Below are positions 10,972 through 20,389 of a stretch of DNA of 64,000 nt, one piece after another. The stretch lies in NCBI GenBank assembly GCA_001023535.1, contig CP011020.1, positions 2,245,734-2,309,733 of the forward strand, given 5' to 3'. Made by a program: the position numbers and the translations under genes. Under the pieces are notes generated by a model. That model saw nothing but the letters and a program-made list of their open reading frames with translations, did not search any database and was not told the DNA's origin. The stretch's first letter is position 1. Each line of letters opens with the position of its first letter. The stretch is from Pseudomonas chlororaphis (GTDB taxonomy: Bacteria > Pseudomonadota > Gammaproteobacteria > Pseudomonadales > Pseudomonadaceae).

Positions 10972-11436
10972 TCAGCGCACCACGAACCGCTGCTGCGTCA
11001 ACAAGCGATCCCCTTGGAACACCATGAACCGCCACTCCCCCGGCACCACCTCATGGCTTTCGGTGAACTCATAGGCCATGACATCCTGTGGCGCACCAGG
11101 CACCAGCTTCTGCACGACTTCGAATTTGTCGTGACGCACGCCATCGGGGGTGCGGATCCCCGGAGTGAAGTACAGGAGCGTCAATGGCTGGTCATCCGCG
11201 ACCTTGCCCGCCAACTGGTAACGCATGCCGAACTTGGTGCCCAGCTTGGCCGGTACGCTCTCGGTCTGGCGGATCTGCTCGTTGCTGCGACGCAGGACCC
11301 GCTCCCCCGATTGCAGTTCGGCCTTGGGCCCTTCGAACACGCCGTATTCCACCGGGCCTTCGACACGGACTTCGGCCTGCGCCAGGCCGCAGGTCAACAA
11401 CAGCGCGACCAGTGCGCTTGAACGGGTGAGGTGCAT
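10972..11436 (-). CDS. DUF3859 domain periplasmic protein
   Basis: This 154-residue secreted protein has a clear signal peptide (SSALVALLLTCGLAQA, cleavage before EVRVEG). The mature part is predicted to be mostly beta and contains VRVEGPVEYGVFEG, TKFGMRYQL and FTESHEVVPGEWRFMVFQGD, the pattern of DUF3859. The closing EVVPGEWRF segment resembles periplasmic proteins that bind or scaffold, but no function is established. The ATG follows a purine-rich CAAGGAGCGC site. It stands alone, convergent with fabAB across a REPIN. Confidence 0.82.
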   Translation of the reverse strand: MHLTRSSALVALLLTCGLAQAEVRVEGPVEYGVFEGPKAELQSGERVLRRSNEQIRQTESVPAKLGTKFGMRYQLAGKVADDQPLTLLYFTPGIRTPDGVRHDKFEVVQKLVPGAPQDVMAYEFTESHEVVPGEWRFMVFQGDRLLTQQRFVVR

Positions 11437-11528
11437 AGTGCGCTCCTTGATTGAGATGAGCGCGAGGGTATGACGCCGTGGTGACAGGCTGATGACAAAA
11501 AGTCATTCTCCATTGCTACAACGCTTGC

Positions 11529-12539
11529 TCATTTGGGGACGGAGCGCGGCAACACCGCCAGGAAATTATCCCGCGCCACCTTCCTGGCCACGTCTTCCGG
11601 CAAGGCATCCAGGAACGGGTCGAAACTGCGCAGCTCCTTGCCCACCTTGTTGAAACGGCCCACCACGTCCGACCCCACCATGAACCGCTCTGGAAAACGC
11701 TCTACCAGCTCCACCCAGGCCTGACGGGGCTTGCCTGTCTCGTCCAGCAGATACGGCGTGAGCAGGCTCCAGGACAGGTCGATGTACAGGTTCGGGTAGG
11801 ATTCCAGCAGCCGGGTCAGGGTCGGCAGGAGAAAATCCAACTGCTTCTGGTGTCGATGGATTTCCTTGCTGGTGCCGGCGTGGGCCCAGATGAAGCGCGT
11901 GTGCGGGTGATTGCGCAGCGGCTCTTCGATTTCGGCCAGGTAAAGCGGATTTTTCTCACGCTTGGAGGTGATGTTCGAATGCAGCATCACCGGCAGGTCG
12001 TTCTCGGCCGCCAGATGATAGATCCGTGTCATGGCCTCGTTGTTGGCGCGCGGCGTGTCGCCCGAGGTCAATGCCGTGAGGTCGTCATGGCGGGTGAACA
12101 CTTCGCCGATGCCCTGCCACAGCCCCGGGTACAGGTCGAGCATGCGTTGGATGTGGGCGTCGGAATTCTTGTCGTTGGGGTTGAAGCCCGACAGGAACGG
12201 ATGGAAATGCGGGCGTTGCTCGGCGGTCAGCTTGCTCACCGCCGCGGCCACGATCACATCGGTGGCGCTGTACCAGTAGGCGTCCGCATCGTCACCGGCG
12301 TAGTAGCGCGGGCGCTTGGGCTCGTCTTCGTGCCATTTCTTGGCCACCGGAATGCCGGAGATCATCACATGTTCGATGCGATTGTCGGCCATCGCCTGGA
12401 GCAGCTTGGGCATCCCGGCGGTTTCCTGGAAAAAATCGACATAGTGCAGGTGCGCATCGCTGTAGGCGTATTCGCGGGCCAAGACGGCGTTGCTGGACAC
12501 CGCCAGCAACCCGGCAACCATCAGGCGGGACAAGGACAC
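11529..12539 (-). CDS. amidohydrolase-family protein, secreted
   Basis: This 336-residue TIM-barrel metal-dependent hydrolase (amidohydrolase 2 group) begins with a signal peptide: SRLMVAGLLAVSSNAVLA, cleaved before REYAYSDAHLHY. The metal-binding HxH is DAHLH, followed by VMLHSNITS, FIWAHAGTS with a third ligand-type histidine, and MVGSDVVGRF with the barrel-end Asp. I chose the GTG at 12537-12539 because TTGGAG lies 7 nt upstream and the signal peptide starts there; the longer open frame reads into the divergent promoter. The periplasmic location is unusual for this superfamily. Substrate unknown. It is transcribed divergently from the pirin gene. Confidence 0.83.
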   Translation of the reverse strand: MSLSRLMVAGLLAVSSNAVLAREYAYSDAHLHYVDFFQETAGMPKLLQAMADNRIEHVMISGIPVAKKWHEDEPKRPRYYAGDDADAYWYSATDVIVAAAVSKLTAEQRPHFHPFLSGFNPNDKNSDAHIQRMLDLYPGLWQGIGEVFTRHDDLTALTSGDTPRANNEAMTRIYHLAAENDLPVMLHSNITSKREKNPLYLAEIEEPLRNHPHTRFIWAHAGTSKEIHRHQKQLDFLLPTLTRLLESYPNLYIDLSWSLLTPYLLDETGKPRQAWVELVERFPERFMVGSDVVGRFNKVGKELRSFDPFLDALPEDVARKVARDNFLAVLPRSVPK

Positions 12540-12663
12540 AGGCAGACTCCAAAGGCCATGAACAGCATAGACCCCTCTCGTCCCGCTCGGGTTCAGCCGC
12601 CTGTGCCGTGGAAGGCGATGGCGGGTTATGCTGCGAGCCTCCATTGCTCAACCTGGAAGCCCC

Positions 12664-13524
12664 ATGACCGCCCCCCTGATCGTTCGCCCCCGCGCCGAAG
12701 ATGTCGAAGGCCAGCCGATCCTGCGTCCGCTGCCGTCCGCCCAATGCCGCAGCGTCGGGCCCTTCGTGTTTTTCGACCACATGCTGCAGACCCGCTACCC
12801 GGCTGGTACAGGCATGAACATTCGCCAGCATCCCCACATCGGCCTGTCCACCCTCACCTACCTGTTCGAGGGCCAGTTACAGCACAAGGACAGCCTCGGC
12901 TCCGACCAGGTGGTGAACGCCGGGGATGTCAGCTGGATGACCGCCGGCAGCGCCATCGCCCATGTCGAACGCACTCCCGCCCCGTTGCTGGCCAGTGGTT
13001 TCAGCCTCCACGGCCTGCAAGTCTGGCTGGCTTCGCCCAAGGCCCACGAACAGGGCCCCGGGCACTACAGCCATCATCCGGCGCACAGCCTGCCGGTCAG
13101 CGACAACCTGGGTGTGCGCATCCGCATGATCGCCGGCTCGGGTTTCTGCCTGGAGTCGCCAGTGCCGGTGCTGTCACCGACGCTGTATGCCGAACTGAAC
13201 CTGCAAACCGCGACGACCCTGCTGATCCCCACCGAACATGAGGAGCGGGCACTGTATGTGTTGAGCGGCGAGGCGCTGCTGGACGGCGAGCCGCTGGAGC
13301 CCCATGCGCTGGTGATCCTGCCGGCCGGGCAAACAATGACCCTGTTCGCCGACAGCGACTGCCATGCCGTGCTGTTCGGCGGCACGCCGCTGGACGGGCC
13401 GCGACGGATGAACTGGAATTTCGTCTCCAGCGACCCGGCCCGCATCGATGAAGCCCGCCGGCGCTGGGCGGCCGGGGACTGGCCGACAGTGCCAGGGGAA
13501 AACGAGCGGATCGAGTTGCCCTGA
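12664..13524 (+). CDS. pirin-family protein
   Basis: This 286-residue bicupin has the pirin N-domain hallmark: FVFFDHM near residue 37 and the metal-binding histidines in IRQHPHIGLSTLTYLFEG, with a further histidine in SAIAHVER. A C-terminal pirin domain follows (EERALYVLSGEALLDGEPL, HAVLFGGTPLDGPRRMNWNFVSS). Bacterial pirins bind Fe or Ni; some have quercetinase activity and others modulate pyruvate dehydrogenase. I chose the ATG at 12664 (MTAPLIVRPRAEDV), with GGAAG upstream. It is monocistronic and followed by a REPIN. Confidence 0.9.
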   Translation: MTAPLIVRPRAEDVEGQPILRPLPSAQCRSVGPFVFFDHMLQTRYPAGTGMNIRQHPHIGLSTLTYLFEGQLQHKDSLGSDQVVNAGDVSWMTAGSAIAHVERTPAPLLASGFSLHGLQVWLASPKAHEQGPGHYSHHPAHSLPVSDNLGVRIRMIAGSGFCLESPVPVLSPTLYAELNLQTATTLLIPTEHEERALYVLSGEALLDGEPLEPHALVILPAGQTMTLFADSDCHAVLFGGTPLDGPRRMNWNFVSSDPARIDEARRRWAAGDWPTVPGENERIELP

Positions 13525-13548
13525 ATCCCATGTTGGATGTCAGGCCCT

Positions 13549-13641
13549 CTTCGCGAGCAAGCCCGCTCCCACAATGATCGAGCTACCCATACCGTGTGGG
13601 TAAGCACAGATCCAATGTGGGAGCGGGCTTGCTCGCGAAGG
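13549..13641. repeat. REPIN, family A
   Basis: TTCGCGAGCAAGCCCGCTCC and its inverse lie about 60 bp apart between the pirin gene and the convergent dienelactone-hydrolase gene. Confidence 0.9.
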
Positions 13642-13683
13642 GGCCAGCCTTGACACTAAAAACGTGCCAAGCCGGGCACAACA

Positions 13684-14412
13684 TCAGCCCTTGAACACTT
13701 CGTCCAGCAGGTTATGCATCGACCTGAACGCGCGAGCGGCAACCTTGGCGTTGTACATCATCTTACCCGGGACGTTGGCGTGAGGGTCGGTGAACGAATG
13801 CACCGCGCCGCCGTAGCTCAGCAGTTGCCAATCCACACCGGCAGCGGTCATTTCGTCTTCGAAGGCCGGCAGTTGCTCTTTCGGCACCAACGGATCGGCC
13901 GCGCCGTGCATCACCAGGACCGCGCTCTTGATATTGTGCGCATCCGCCGGGTTAGGCGTATCCAATGAGCCATGGAACGAGACGGCGGCCTTGAGCGGTG
14001 CACCGCTGCGGGCCAGTTCCAGGGCGCAGCAGCCACCGAAGCAGAAGCCGAACGCAGCCAGCCTGGACGTGTCGACCTGCGCCTCGCCCTGGCTTTGCAG
14101 TTGCTCGAACGCCGCTTGCATGCGCTTGCGCAGCAGGGCGCGATCATTCTTGAGGGGCATCATCGCCGCCCCGGCCTCGTCGGCATTGCCCGGGCGCACC
14201 GTCTGCCCATACAGGTCGGCAATCAACACCACGTAGCCATTGGCCGCCACCGACCGGGCGATCTCTTCGGCCCCTGCCCCCACGCCCATCCAATTGGGCG
14301 CCATCAACAAACCCGGACGCGAACCCTGTTGGCTGACGTCGAAGGCCAGGCGACCTTCATAGGTTTGGCCTTCGATCTGATAGACCAGCGGACGAACCGT
14401 TACCTGACTCAT
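13684..14412 (-). CDS. dienelactone hydrolase family protein
   Basis: This 242-residue cytoplasmic alpha/beta hydrolase of the DLH family has the nucleophile Cys124 in FGFCFGGCCALELA. The acid lies in HGAADPLVP and the base in GAVHSFTDPHAN, giving a Cys-Asp-His triad rather than Ser. The family type reaction is dienelactone to maleylacetate, but chromosomal housekeeping members have unknown substrates. I chose the ATG at 14410-14412 because AAAAAGGAG lies 6 nt upstream. It sits downstream of htpG with a hairpin between them, the same neighbourhood as PA1596-PA1597 in P. aeruginosa (from memory). Confidence 0.88.
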   Translation of the reverse strand: MSQVTVRPLVYQIEGQTYEGRLAFDVSQQGSRPGLLMAPNWMGVGAGAEEIARSVAANGYVVLIADLYGQTVRPGNADEAGAAMMPLKNDRALLRKRMQAAFEQLQSQGEAQVDTSRLAAFGFCFGGCCALELARSGAPLKAAVSFHGSLDTPNPADAHNIKSAVLVMHGAADPLVPKEQLPAFEDEMTAAGVDWQLLSYGGAVHSFTDPHANVPGKMMYNAKVAARAFRSMHNLLDEVFKG

Positions 14413-14446
14413 GATCCACTCCTTTTTAAATGGAACACCAGAAATG

Positions 14447-14472
14447 AAAAAACCCGCCGAAGCGGGTTTTTC
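14447..14472 (-). terminator. intrinsic terminator of htpG
   Basis: On the minus strand the stem AACCCGCTTCGGCGGGTT is followed by T residues, 10 nt after the htpG stop. It separates htpG from the dienelactone-hydrolase gene. Confidence 0.88.
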
Positions 14473-14481
14473 CTGCACTGC

Positions 14482-16386
14482 TTAAGCTGACAACTCAACC
14501 AGCAGCTTGTTCAGGCGGCGCACATAGGCCGCCGGGTCCTTCAGGCTGTCGCCCGCCGCCAGGGCAGCCTGGTCGAACAGGATGTGGGAAAGGTCGCCGA
14601 AGCGCTCTTCGCTCTGTTCGTTGTCGAGCTTCTCCACCAGCGGGTGGGCCGGGTTGAATTCGAAGATCGGCTTGGAGTCCGGGACTTTCTGGCCGCTGGC
14701 TTCGAGGATCTGGCGCATCTGCAGGCCGAGGTCCTGCTCGCCGATGGCCAGGATCGCCGGGGAGTCGGTCAGGCGGTGCGAGACTCGCACTTCGCTGACG
14801 GCATCGCCCAGGGCGGTCTTGATCCGCTCGACTAGGCCCTCCTTGCTCTTGGCGACTTCCTCGGCGGCTTTCTTGTCTTCTTCCGAATCCAGGTTGCCGA
14901 GGTCCAGGTCACCCCGGGCCACGTCCACGAAGCTCTTGCCGTCGAACTCGCTGAGGTAGCTCATCAGCCATTCGTCGATGCGGTCGGTCAGCAGCAGCAC
15001 TTCGATGCCTTTCTTGCGGAAAACTTCCAGGTGCGGGCTGTTCTTGACCTGTGCATAAGTCTCGCCGGTCAGGTAGTAGATCTTGTCCTGGCCTTCCTTG
15101 GCGCGAGCCAGGTAATCGGCCAGGCCCACGATCTGCTCGCCGTCGTCACCCTGGGTCGACGCAAAGCGCAGCAGGCCGGCGATTTTTTCCTTGTTGGCGA
15201 AGTCCTCGGCCGGGCCTTCCTTCATCACCTGGCCGAAGTTCTTCCAGAAGCTCTTGTACTGCTCGGGCTCGTTCTTCGCCAGCTTCTCCAGCATGTCCAG
15301 GACACGCTTGGTCAGCGCCGACTTCATCGAGTCGATGATCGGATCTTTCTGCAGGATTTCCCGCGAGACGTTCAGCGACAGGTCGTTGGAATCCACCACG
15401 CCCTTGATGAAGCGCAGGTACAGCGGCAGGAACGATTCGGCCTGGTCCATCACGAACACACGCTGCACGTACAGCTTCAGGCCGCGCGGTGCTTCGCGCT
15501 GATACAGGTCGAACGGCGCGCGGGCCGGCACGTACAGCAGCGAGTTGTATTCCAACTTGCCTTCGACCTTGTTATGGCTCCAGCTCAGCGGGTTTTCGTA
15601 GTCATGGGCAATGTGCTTGTAGAACTCCTGGTATTCCTCATCCTTCACCTCGGTGCGTGGACGGGTCCACAGGGCACTGGCGCGGTTGACGGTTTCCCAC
15701 TCCACTTCAGGCTTCTCTTCGCCCTCGGCGGCGGTGACTTCCTTCGGCAGCTCGATGGGCAGCGCGATATGGTCGGAGTACTTCTTGATGATGTTGCGCA
15801 GGCGCCAGCCATCGGCGAATTCGTCTTCGCCGGACTTGAGGTGCAGCACGATGCGGGTGCCGCGATCAGCCTTGTCGACGGTGGCGACTTCGAACTCGCC
15901 CTCGCCCTTGGACGACCAGTGCACGCCTTCGCTCGCGGCGAGGCCGGCACGGCGGCTGAACACTTCCACGCGATCGGCAACGATGAACGCCGAGTAGAAA
16001 CCGACGCCGAACTGGCCGATCAGGTGGGAATCCTTCTTCTGGTCGCCCGACAGGTTCTTCATGAAGTCGGCGGTGCCGGACTTGGCGATGGTGCCCAGGT
16101 GCGTGATCACCTCTTCGCGGCTCATGCCGATGCCGTTGTCTTCGAGGGTGACGGTCTTGGCGTCCTTGTCGAAGCTCACACGGATTTTCAGTTCGGCGCC
16201 ACCTTCAAGCAGCTCAGGCTTGGACAGGGCTTCGAAACGTAACTTGTCGACGGCGTCAGAGGCGTTCGAGATCAGCTCGCGAAGGAAAATTTCCTTATTC
16301 GAATACAGCGAGTGAATCATCAGGTGCAGCAGTTGCTTCACCTCGGTCTGGAAGCCCAGGGTTTCCTTTTGAGTTTCCACGCTCAT
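14482..16386 (-). CDS. htpG: molecular chaperone HtpG (Hsp90)
   Basis: HtpG is the bacterial Hsp90, a dimeric ATP-dependent chaperone of the cytosol. This 634-residue protein has the N-terminal GHKL ATPase ([45 protein letters not shown]), the middle domain with catalytic-loop motifs ([10 protein letters not shown]), and the C-terminal dimerisation domain. I chose the ATG at 16384-16386 ([10 protein letters not shown]) with GGAG 10 nt upstream; another ATG 6 nt upstream is in frame. A sigma-32-like promoter lies about 65 bp upstream and a terminator follows the gene. Confidence 0.97.
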   Translation of the reverse strand: MSVETQKETLGFQTEVKQLLHLMIHSLYSNKEIFLRELISNASDAVDKLRFEALSKPELLEGGAELKIRVSFDKDAKTVTLEDNGIGMSREEVITHLGTIAKSGTADFMKNLSGDQKKDSHLIGQFGVGFYSAFIVADRVEVFSRRAGLAASEGVHWSSKGEGEFEVATVDKADRGTRIVLHLKSGEDEFADGWRLRNIIKKYSDHIALPIELPKEVTAAEGEEKPEVEWETVNRASALWTRPRTEVKDEEYQEFYKHIAHDYENPLSWSHNKVEGKLEYNSLLYVPARAPFDLYQREAPRGLKLYVQRVFVMDQAESFLPLYLRFIKGVVDSNDLSLNVSREILQKDPIIDSMKSALTKRVLDMLEKLAKNEPEQYKSFWKNFGQVMKEGPAEDFANKEKIAGLLRFASTQGDDGEQIVGLADYLARAKEGQDKIYYLTGETYAQVKNSPHLEVFRKKGIEVLLLTDRIDEWLMSYLSEFDGKSFVDVARGDLDLGNLDSEEDKKAAEEVAKSKEGLVERIKTALGDAVSEVRVSHRLTDSPAILAIGEQDLGLQMRQILEASGQKVPDSKPIFEFNPAHPLVEKLDNEQSEERFGDLSHILFDQAALAAGDSLKDPAAYVRRLNKLLVELSA

Positions 16387-16450
16387 GGTCATCAAACTCC
16401 AAGTGGATGGTGGTGTCCGCCTCGCTGAGATTGGCGGCGGGATGTCCACA

Positions 16451-16478
16451 AGGTGGGGGCAACCCGGATGATTTCAAG
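16451..16478 (-). promoter_or_regulatory. sigma-32 (RpoH) heat-shock promoter of htpG
   Basis: On the minus strand CTTGAAA (16472-16478) is followed after 13 nt by CCCCACCT (16451-16458). This nearly matches the RpoH consensus CTTGAAA-N13-CCCCATNT. It lies 65 bp before the htpG ATG, and its -35 element overlaps the stop region of the upstream thioesterase gene. Confidence 0.7.
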
Positions 16479-16935
16479 GGCGATCGGCTTTCCCGGGCTC
16501 CTGGATCTTGAAATGCGCCCGAGCGGTGGCGATCGGTTCGGCCTCGACGTCCTGCCAGGCCGTGATCGCGACGTTGGCAACCCGGCGCCCCTGGCGCCAG
16601 ACCTGGCACCGGGCGTACGTGTCGCGAAACTGGCCGGCGCGCAGGTAATCCAGGGAAAAATCGATGATCTTCGGCACGCTCGGCACGCCGGTGGCGATCA
16701 GCAGATGAACGGCCGCCGCCAGCTCCATGAAGCCGGCGATGACCCCACCATGGATCGCCGGGAGTAAAGGGTTACCAATGTTGTCCTGGTTGGCTGGCAG
16801 GCGAAACAGCAACCCGTCGCCCTCGCGCGAGCATTCGACGCCAATCAGCTGTGCGTAAGGGATCGAGGCCAGCAGCAGCGCGTAGTCGCCCTGCTCGCAG
16901 GCCTGGCGCAGGTGTTCGCGGGTGATCTCGCTCAT
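16474..16935 (-). CDS. PaaI-type hotdog thioesterase (second of tandem pair)
   Basis: This 153-residue hotdog-fold thioesterase of the PaaI group has the signature AIHGGVIAGFMELAAAV, with His62-Gly-Gly and Glu71 at the catalytic-acid position. It probably hydrolyses acyl-CoA thioesters in the cytoplasm; the substrate is unknown. The start ATG at 16933-16935 overlaps the stop of the upstream paralogue in ATGA. It shares layout but little sequence with its partner, suggesting an old duplication or a heteromeric pair. The 3' end overlaps the htpG promoter. Confidence 0.85.
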   Translation of the reverse strand: MSEITREHLRQACEQGDYALLLASIPYAQLIGVECSREGDGLLFRLPANQDNIGNPLLPAIHGGVIAGFMELAAAVHLLIATGVPSVPKIIDFSLDYLRAGQFRDTYARCQVWRQGRRVANVAITAWQDVEAEPIATARAHFKIQEPGKADRP

Positions 16936-17408
16936 GGCGTGCCCACCGCGACGGACGGGCTGCGCGGGGGGATGCCCCTGGCATGCTGGCCCAGGCGCAT
17001 GAACGTGCCCACCACATGGGCGATGGGTTGCTCGGGATCGTCCTGGTAGGCGATTCCACGGGTGAAGATCACATCCGGCGTCACCCGATAGCATTGGGCA
17101 AAACCGTAGACGTCCTTGTGGGGTTCGGCGGCGTGCATATAGTCGATGCGCAGGTCCAGGGTCGGGCAGACCTCGAATTGCGGGAGCACGCACAGGGTCG
17201 ACATGCCGCACGCGGTGTCCATCAGAGACGTCAATGCGCCACCGTGGATGATGCCGGTCAGGGGATTTCCGACGATTCGGGGGCTGAACGGCAGGATCAC
17301 CGTCAAACCTTCAGGGCTGGCACTGTGCAGTTTCAAACCCAATACCTGGCAATGCCGCAGCGCCGACAAAAAACGTGTCGCACGCTCAAAAACGGGGTCT
17401 TCGGCCAT
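16932..17408 (-). CDS. PaaI-type hotdog thioesterase (first of tandem pair)
   Basis: This 158-residue hotdog thioesterase has the core motif TGIIHGGALTSLMDTACG, with Asp64 in the catalytic-acid position where its downstream partner has Glu. C-terminal strands include TLDLRIDYMHAA. I chose the ATG at 17406-17408 (MAEDPVFERATRF); an upstream ATG at 17468 would add 20 residues with no evident ribosome-binding site. It overlaps the next gene by 4 nt and diverges from the lipoprotein gene. Family function is acyl-CoA hydrolysis; the specific substrate is not predictable. Confidence 0.82.
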   Translation of the reverse strand: MAEDPVFERATRFLSALRHCQVLGLKLHSASPEGLTVILPFSPRIVGNPLTGIIHGGALTSLMDTACGMSTLCVLPQFEVCPTLDLRIDYMHAAEPHKDVYGFAQCYRVTPDVIFTRGIAYQDDPEQPIAHVVGTFMRLGQHARGIPPRSPSVAVGTP

Positions 17409-17565
17409 GTGATTAATGCTCGGATAAGTGACGAAAGCTGATATCAGCCGTGACCGATAAAGTTCCATTGCACGGCAACGTTATATATCTGTGACAACGC
17501 TGGAACTTAATCTCCGGGGCTGTGCTCAAAAGGCCAGTAGTTATTTCCATAAGGAGAAACACCCC

Positions 17566-17817
17566 ATGCGTAAGACTTTAGCTATTGCCTTGATGTTGGC
17601 CGCCTCCCTGGGTCTCGCTGCCTGCGATAAAAAATCCGAGGACAAAGCTCAAGATGCCAACCAACACGCTGAGCAAGCTCAGCAAGACATGAACAAAGCA
17701 CAGGATAAAGTGAACGACGCCGCGAAAGAAAACGCCGAAGCTGCCAAAGATCAGGCCGAAGCGAACAAAGCCGCCGCGCAGGAACAAGCCCCCGCTACAG
17801 CGCCTAAAACCAACTGA
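17566..17817 (+). CDS. small alanine-rich lipoprotein
   Basis: This 83-residue lipoprotein has a signal peptide (MRKTLAIALMLAASLG) ending in the lipobox LAAC, so Cys20 is the predicted lipid anchor. The mature chain is almost entirely charged/Ala helix with repeated DKxxDAxxHAEQAQQDM-like heptads, then a Pro/Ala tail. It is probably an outer-membrane-anchored helical or coiled-coil protein. AAGGAG lies 8 nt before the ATG. The long A/K/E-rich, lower-GC coding sequence differs from its neighbours. It is followed at once by a terminator, so a single-gene transcript is likely. Function unknown. Confidence 0.85.
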   Translation: MRKTLAIALMLAASLGLAACDKKSEDKAQDANQHAEQAQQDMNKAQDKVNDAAKENAEAAKDQAEANKAAAQEQAPATAPKTN

Positions 17818-17832
17818 TCCGGTTTTAGCGGC

Positions 17833-17865
17833 AAAAGAAAACCCGCCTGGTGCGGGTTTTTCTTT
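17833..17865. terminator. bidirectional intrinsic terminator
   Basis: The stem AACCCGC / GCGGGTT has A-rich and T-rich flanks. It ends the lipoprotein gene and can also serve the convergent DUF599 gene. Confidence 0.88.
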
Positions 17866-17890
17866 GCCTGCCGTTCAGCGAACGAAACCG

Positions 17891-18628
17891 TTATGCCACG
17901 TCCTTGAGGACTTCCGGGGCCGGGACTTCAGTCGGCGTATAGACCATGACATCCAGTACATCGGAGTGAAACTCACGCTGATACAGCACAAACACCACGC
18001 CCGCACTCATCAACATGAATAACCAGGGGCTGACGAACCAGGCCAACATGGTCATGCCGAAATAATAAGAGCGCAGGCCGAAGTTGAACTGGTTGGCGGC
18101 CATCGAAATAACCCGCGCAGCCCGAAGGGCGAAGGCCTTGCGCTCCTGCTCCGACACATGGCGCTCGCCGATCATCGGCGCCGACCCTACCAAAACCGCC
18201 GCGAAGTTGTATTGGCGCATGCACCAGCTGAACGTGAAGAACGCATACACGAACACCAGCGCCAGGCACAGCAACTTGACTTCCGCCATGCCCTGGGACG
18301 CCTGCTGCACCATCGGCAGGTCCGCCAGCAACGACACCGCTCGGTCAGACGCCCCCAGGACAGTCAGGATGCCGGCGAGGATGATCAACGTGCTGGAGGC
18401 GAAGAAGGACGCGTTGCGCTCCAGGTTGCCGATCACGCTGGCATCGGCGATGCGGTTCTCGCGCAGCAGCATGCGGCGCATCCAGTCCTCGCGGTACAAG
18501 TGCATCACACTGGCCAGGCACGCGGTGTCGCGGGCCTTCCAGGTGGCATAGCGGGTATAGCCGGCCCAGCAGATGATGAACCAGGCGGCGGCAAGCAGAT
18601 GGATCAGGTTGGCTTGGATGAATGACAT
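17891..18628 (-). CDS. DUF599 inner-membrane protein
   Basis: This 245-residue protein has about four hydrophobic helices (near residues 7-25, 83-103, 122-142 and 190-215), matching DUF599. Conserved pieces include WFIICWAGYTRYATWKARDT near the N-terminus and ANQFNFGLRSYYFGMTMLAWFVSPWLFM. I chose the ATG at 18626-18628 because ACAGGAAAT lies 5 nt upstream. Function is unknown. It is a single gene between a bidirectional terminator and the brnQ terminator. Confidence 0.83.
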   Translation of the reverse strand: MSFIQANLIHLLAAAWFIICWAGYTRYATWKARDTACLASVMHLYREDWMRRMLLRENRIADASVIGNLERNASFFASSTLIILAGILTVLGASDRAVSLLADLPMVQQASQGMAEVKLLCLALVFVYAFFTFSWCMRQYNFAAVLVGSAPMIGERHVSEQERKAFALRAARVISMAANQFNFGLRSYYFGMTMLAWFVSPWLFMLMSAGVVFVLYQREFHSDVLDVMVYTPTEVPAPEVLKDVA

Positions 18629-18758
18629 TCGATTTCCTGTGTGTCCAAAAACATGACGTCTAAAGCCAGACGTATCTTGAAATGCCGACCACAAGGTTGT
18701 GTGCAAGCCTTTCGAGACACTGCTTCGACGTTAGCCCACGAAAAAAGACACCGCACAC

Positions 18759-18795
18759 AAAAAAAATGCCCCGTATCGATTGATACGGGGCATTT
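18759..18795 (-). terminator. intrinsic terminator of brnQ
   Basis: The perfect 13-bp stem AATGCCCCGTATC / GATACGGGGCATT has a 4-nt loop and is followed by T residues on the minus strand, 23 nt after the brnQ stop. Confidence 0.92.
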
Positions 18796-18817
18796 CGTCA
18801 TTGGCGCAAGAGCCGGG

Positions 18818-20131
18818 TCAGGCCAGCGCTTCGCTGCGCTTGCCCAGCAGCCGGTCGCAGACCACGGCCACCGCCAGGGTCATCACCGACGGCACCAGCC
18901 AGGCCAGGCCCTGCTCGCTCAGCGGCAGGTGGGCCAGTTGGGCCGGCATCCAGTCCGCCAGCCCGGCGCCCTTGAGGGCGTCGATCAGGCCAAACAGGAA
19001 CGACACCAGCATCACCGGGCCAACGATGCGCCCTTGCTCGTGCCAGAAGTCCTTGCAGAAGCTCAGCGCCACCAGGGCGATGCACGGCGGGTAGATCGCC
19101 GTGAGCACCGGGATCGAGAATGCGATCAGCTTGGTCAGGCCCAAGTTGGACACCAGCAGCGAAAACGCCGCCAGGATCACCACCAGGGTCTTGTAGGACA
19201 GTGGCAGGACGCGGCTGAAATACTCGGCACAAGCGCAGGTCAGGCCAACCGCCGTCACCAGGCATGCCAGGGAGATCAGCACCGCGAGGAAACCGCTGCC
19301 CAGGCTGCCGAACGTATGTTGCACGTAGGCATGCAGCACCGCCGCACCGTTGGTCGCCCCCGCCGCCACCTCATGGCTGCCGGAACCCAGGCGGAACAGG
19401 CTGACGTAGACCAGCGCCAGGCCCACCCCGGCGATCAACCCGGCAATGATGGCATAGCGGGTGATCAGGGCCGGGGACTCGACGCCCCGGGAACGGATCG
19501 CGTTGACGATGACGATGCCGAACACCAGCGCACCCAGGGTATCCATGGTCAGGTAGCCATTGATGAAACCTTGGGAAAACGGCGCCGCGACGTACTCGGG
19601 AGTCGCCACGCCGATGTCGCCCGCCGGCAAGGCGAACGCGGCGATGCCCAGCACGGCCAGGGCAATGATCTTCAGCGGCGCGAGAAAGCGCCCGACGGTG
19701 TCCAGCAGGCGGCCCGGGTAAAGTGAGATGAAGAACACCAGCAGGAAATACACGGCGCTGTAGAGGAACAACGCCAATGGACTTTCGCCGGTCAGCGGCG
19801 CCAGGCCGACTTCGAACGAAACGGTGGCGGTACGCGGCGTGGCGAACAGCGGGCCGACGGCCAGGTAGCACACCGCTGCCAGCAAGCCTCCGGCGATCTT
19901 GCCGATGGGGCTGCTCAAGGCATCCATCGCGCCACCGACCTTGGCCAGGGCAACAACGGTGATGACCGGCAAGCCGACTGCCGTGATCAGAAAGCCCAGC
20001 GCCGCCATCCAGACATGAGGCCCGGACTGCAAACCGACGATAGGTGGGAAGATGATGTTGCCAGCCCCGACGAACAGGGCAAATGTCATGAAACCAAGCG
20101 CCAGGATATCCTGGCCTTTCAACACTTTCAT
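18818..20131 (-). CDS. brnQ: branched-chain amino acid:Na+ symporter BrnQ/BraB
   Basis: This 437-residue inner-membrane carrier of the LIVCS family has about 12 transmembrane helices. It starts [20 protein letters not shown], followed by the family signature [14 protein letters not shown]. It imports leucine, isoleucine and valine with Na+. It lies immediately downstream of the suc cluster, the position of braB (PA1590) in P. aeruginosa, so BraB is the likely orthologue. No strong Shine-Dalgarno is visible (GTTTCCTTAAATG). A 483-bp gap separates it from sucD. Confidence 0.94.
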   Translation of the reverse strand: MKVLKGQDILALGFMTFALFVGAGNIIFPPIVGLQSGPHVWMAALGFLITAVGLPVITVVALAKVGGAMDALSSPIGKIAGGLLAAVCYLAVGPLFATPRTATVSFEVGLAPLTGESPLALFLYSAVYFLLVFFISLYPGRLLDTVGRFLAPLKIIALAVLGIAAFALPAGDIGVATPEYVAAPFSQGFINGYLTMDTLGALVFGIVIVNAIRSRGVESPALITRYAIIAGLIAGVGLALVYVSLFRLGSGSHEVAAGATNGAAVLHAYVQHTFGSLGSGFLAVLISLACLVTAVGLTCACAEYFSRVLPLSYKTLVVILAAFSLLVSNLGLTKLIAFSIPVLTAIYPPCIALVALSFCKDFWHEQGRIVGPVMLVSFLFGLIDALKGAGLADWMPAQLAHLPLSEQGLAWLVPSVMTLAVAVVCDRLLGKRSEALA

Positions 20132-20170
20132 TTAAGGAAACCACACTACTGAATCGGAATTTAGAGAGGG

Positions 20171-20195
20171 ATTTCCCTTAGGGGTAGAGGGAAAT
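20171..20195. repeat. inverted repeat in brnQ leader region
   Basis: ATTTCCCT and AGGGAAAT form an inverted repeat with a 9-nt loop, 40-64 bp upstream of the brnQ start. It could be an operator or leader hairpin. The rest of the 20132-20389 stretch shows no gene. Confidence 0.35.
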
Positions 20196-20389
20196 GCTGC
20201 CGATCCGCATCAGACCGACCCGTTTAGCACGTCGCCGCCTTGTGGGCCGCGAGCGCAAAAATGGCTGCTAGCCTAACGAATTTGCCTGACAAACGCACTG
20301 TTACGGGGCGAAGTATCCGATACACGACATTTTAGTGTCGCGTTTACGTATCTATTTATCCCACACCGCCTCTCTGGAAAGCAGATGGC

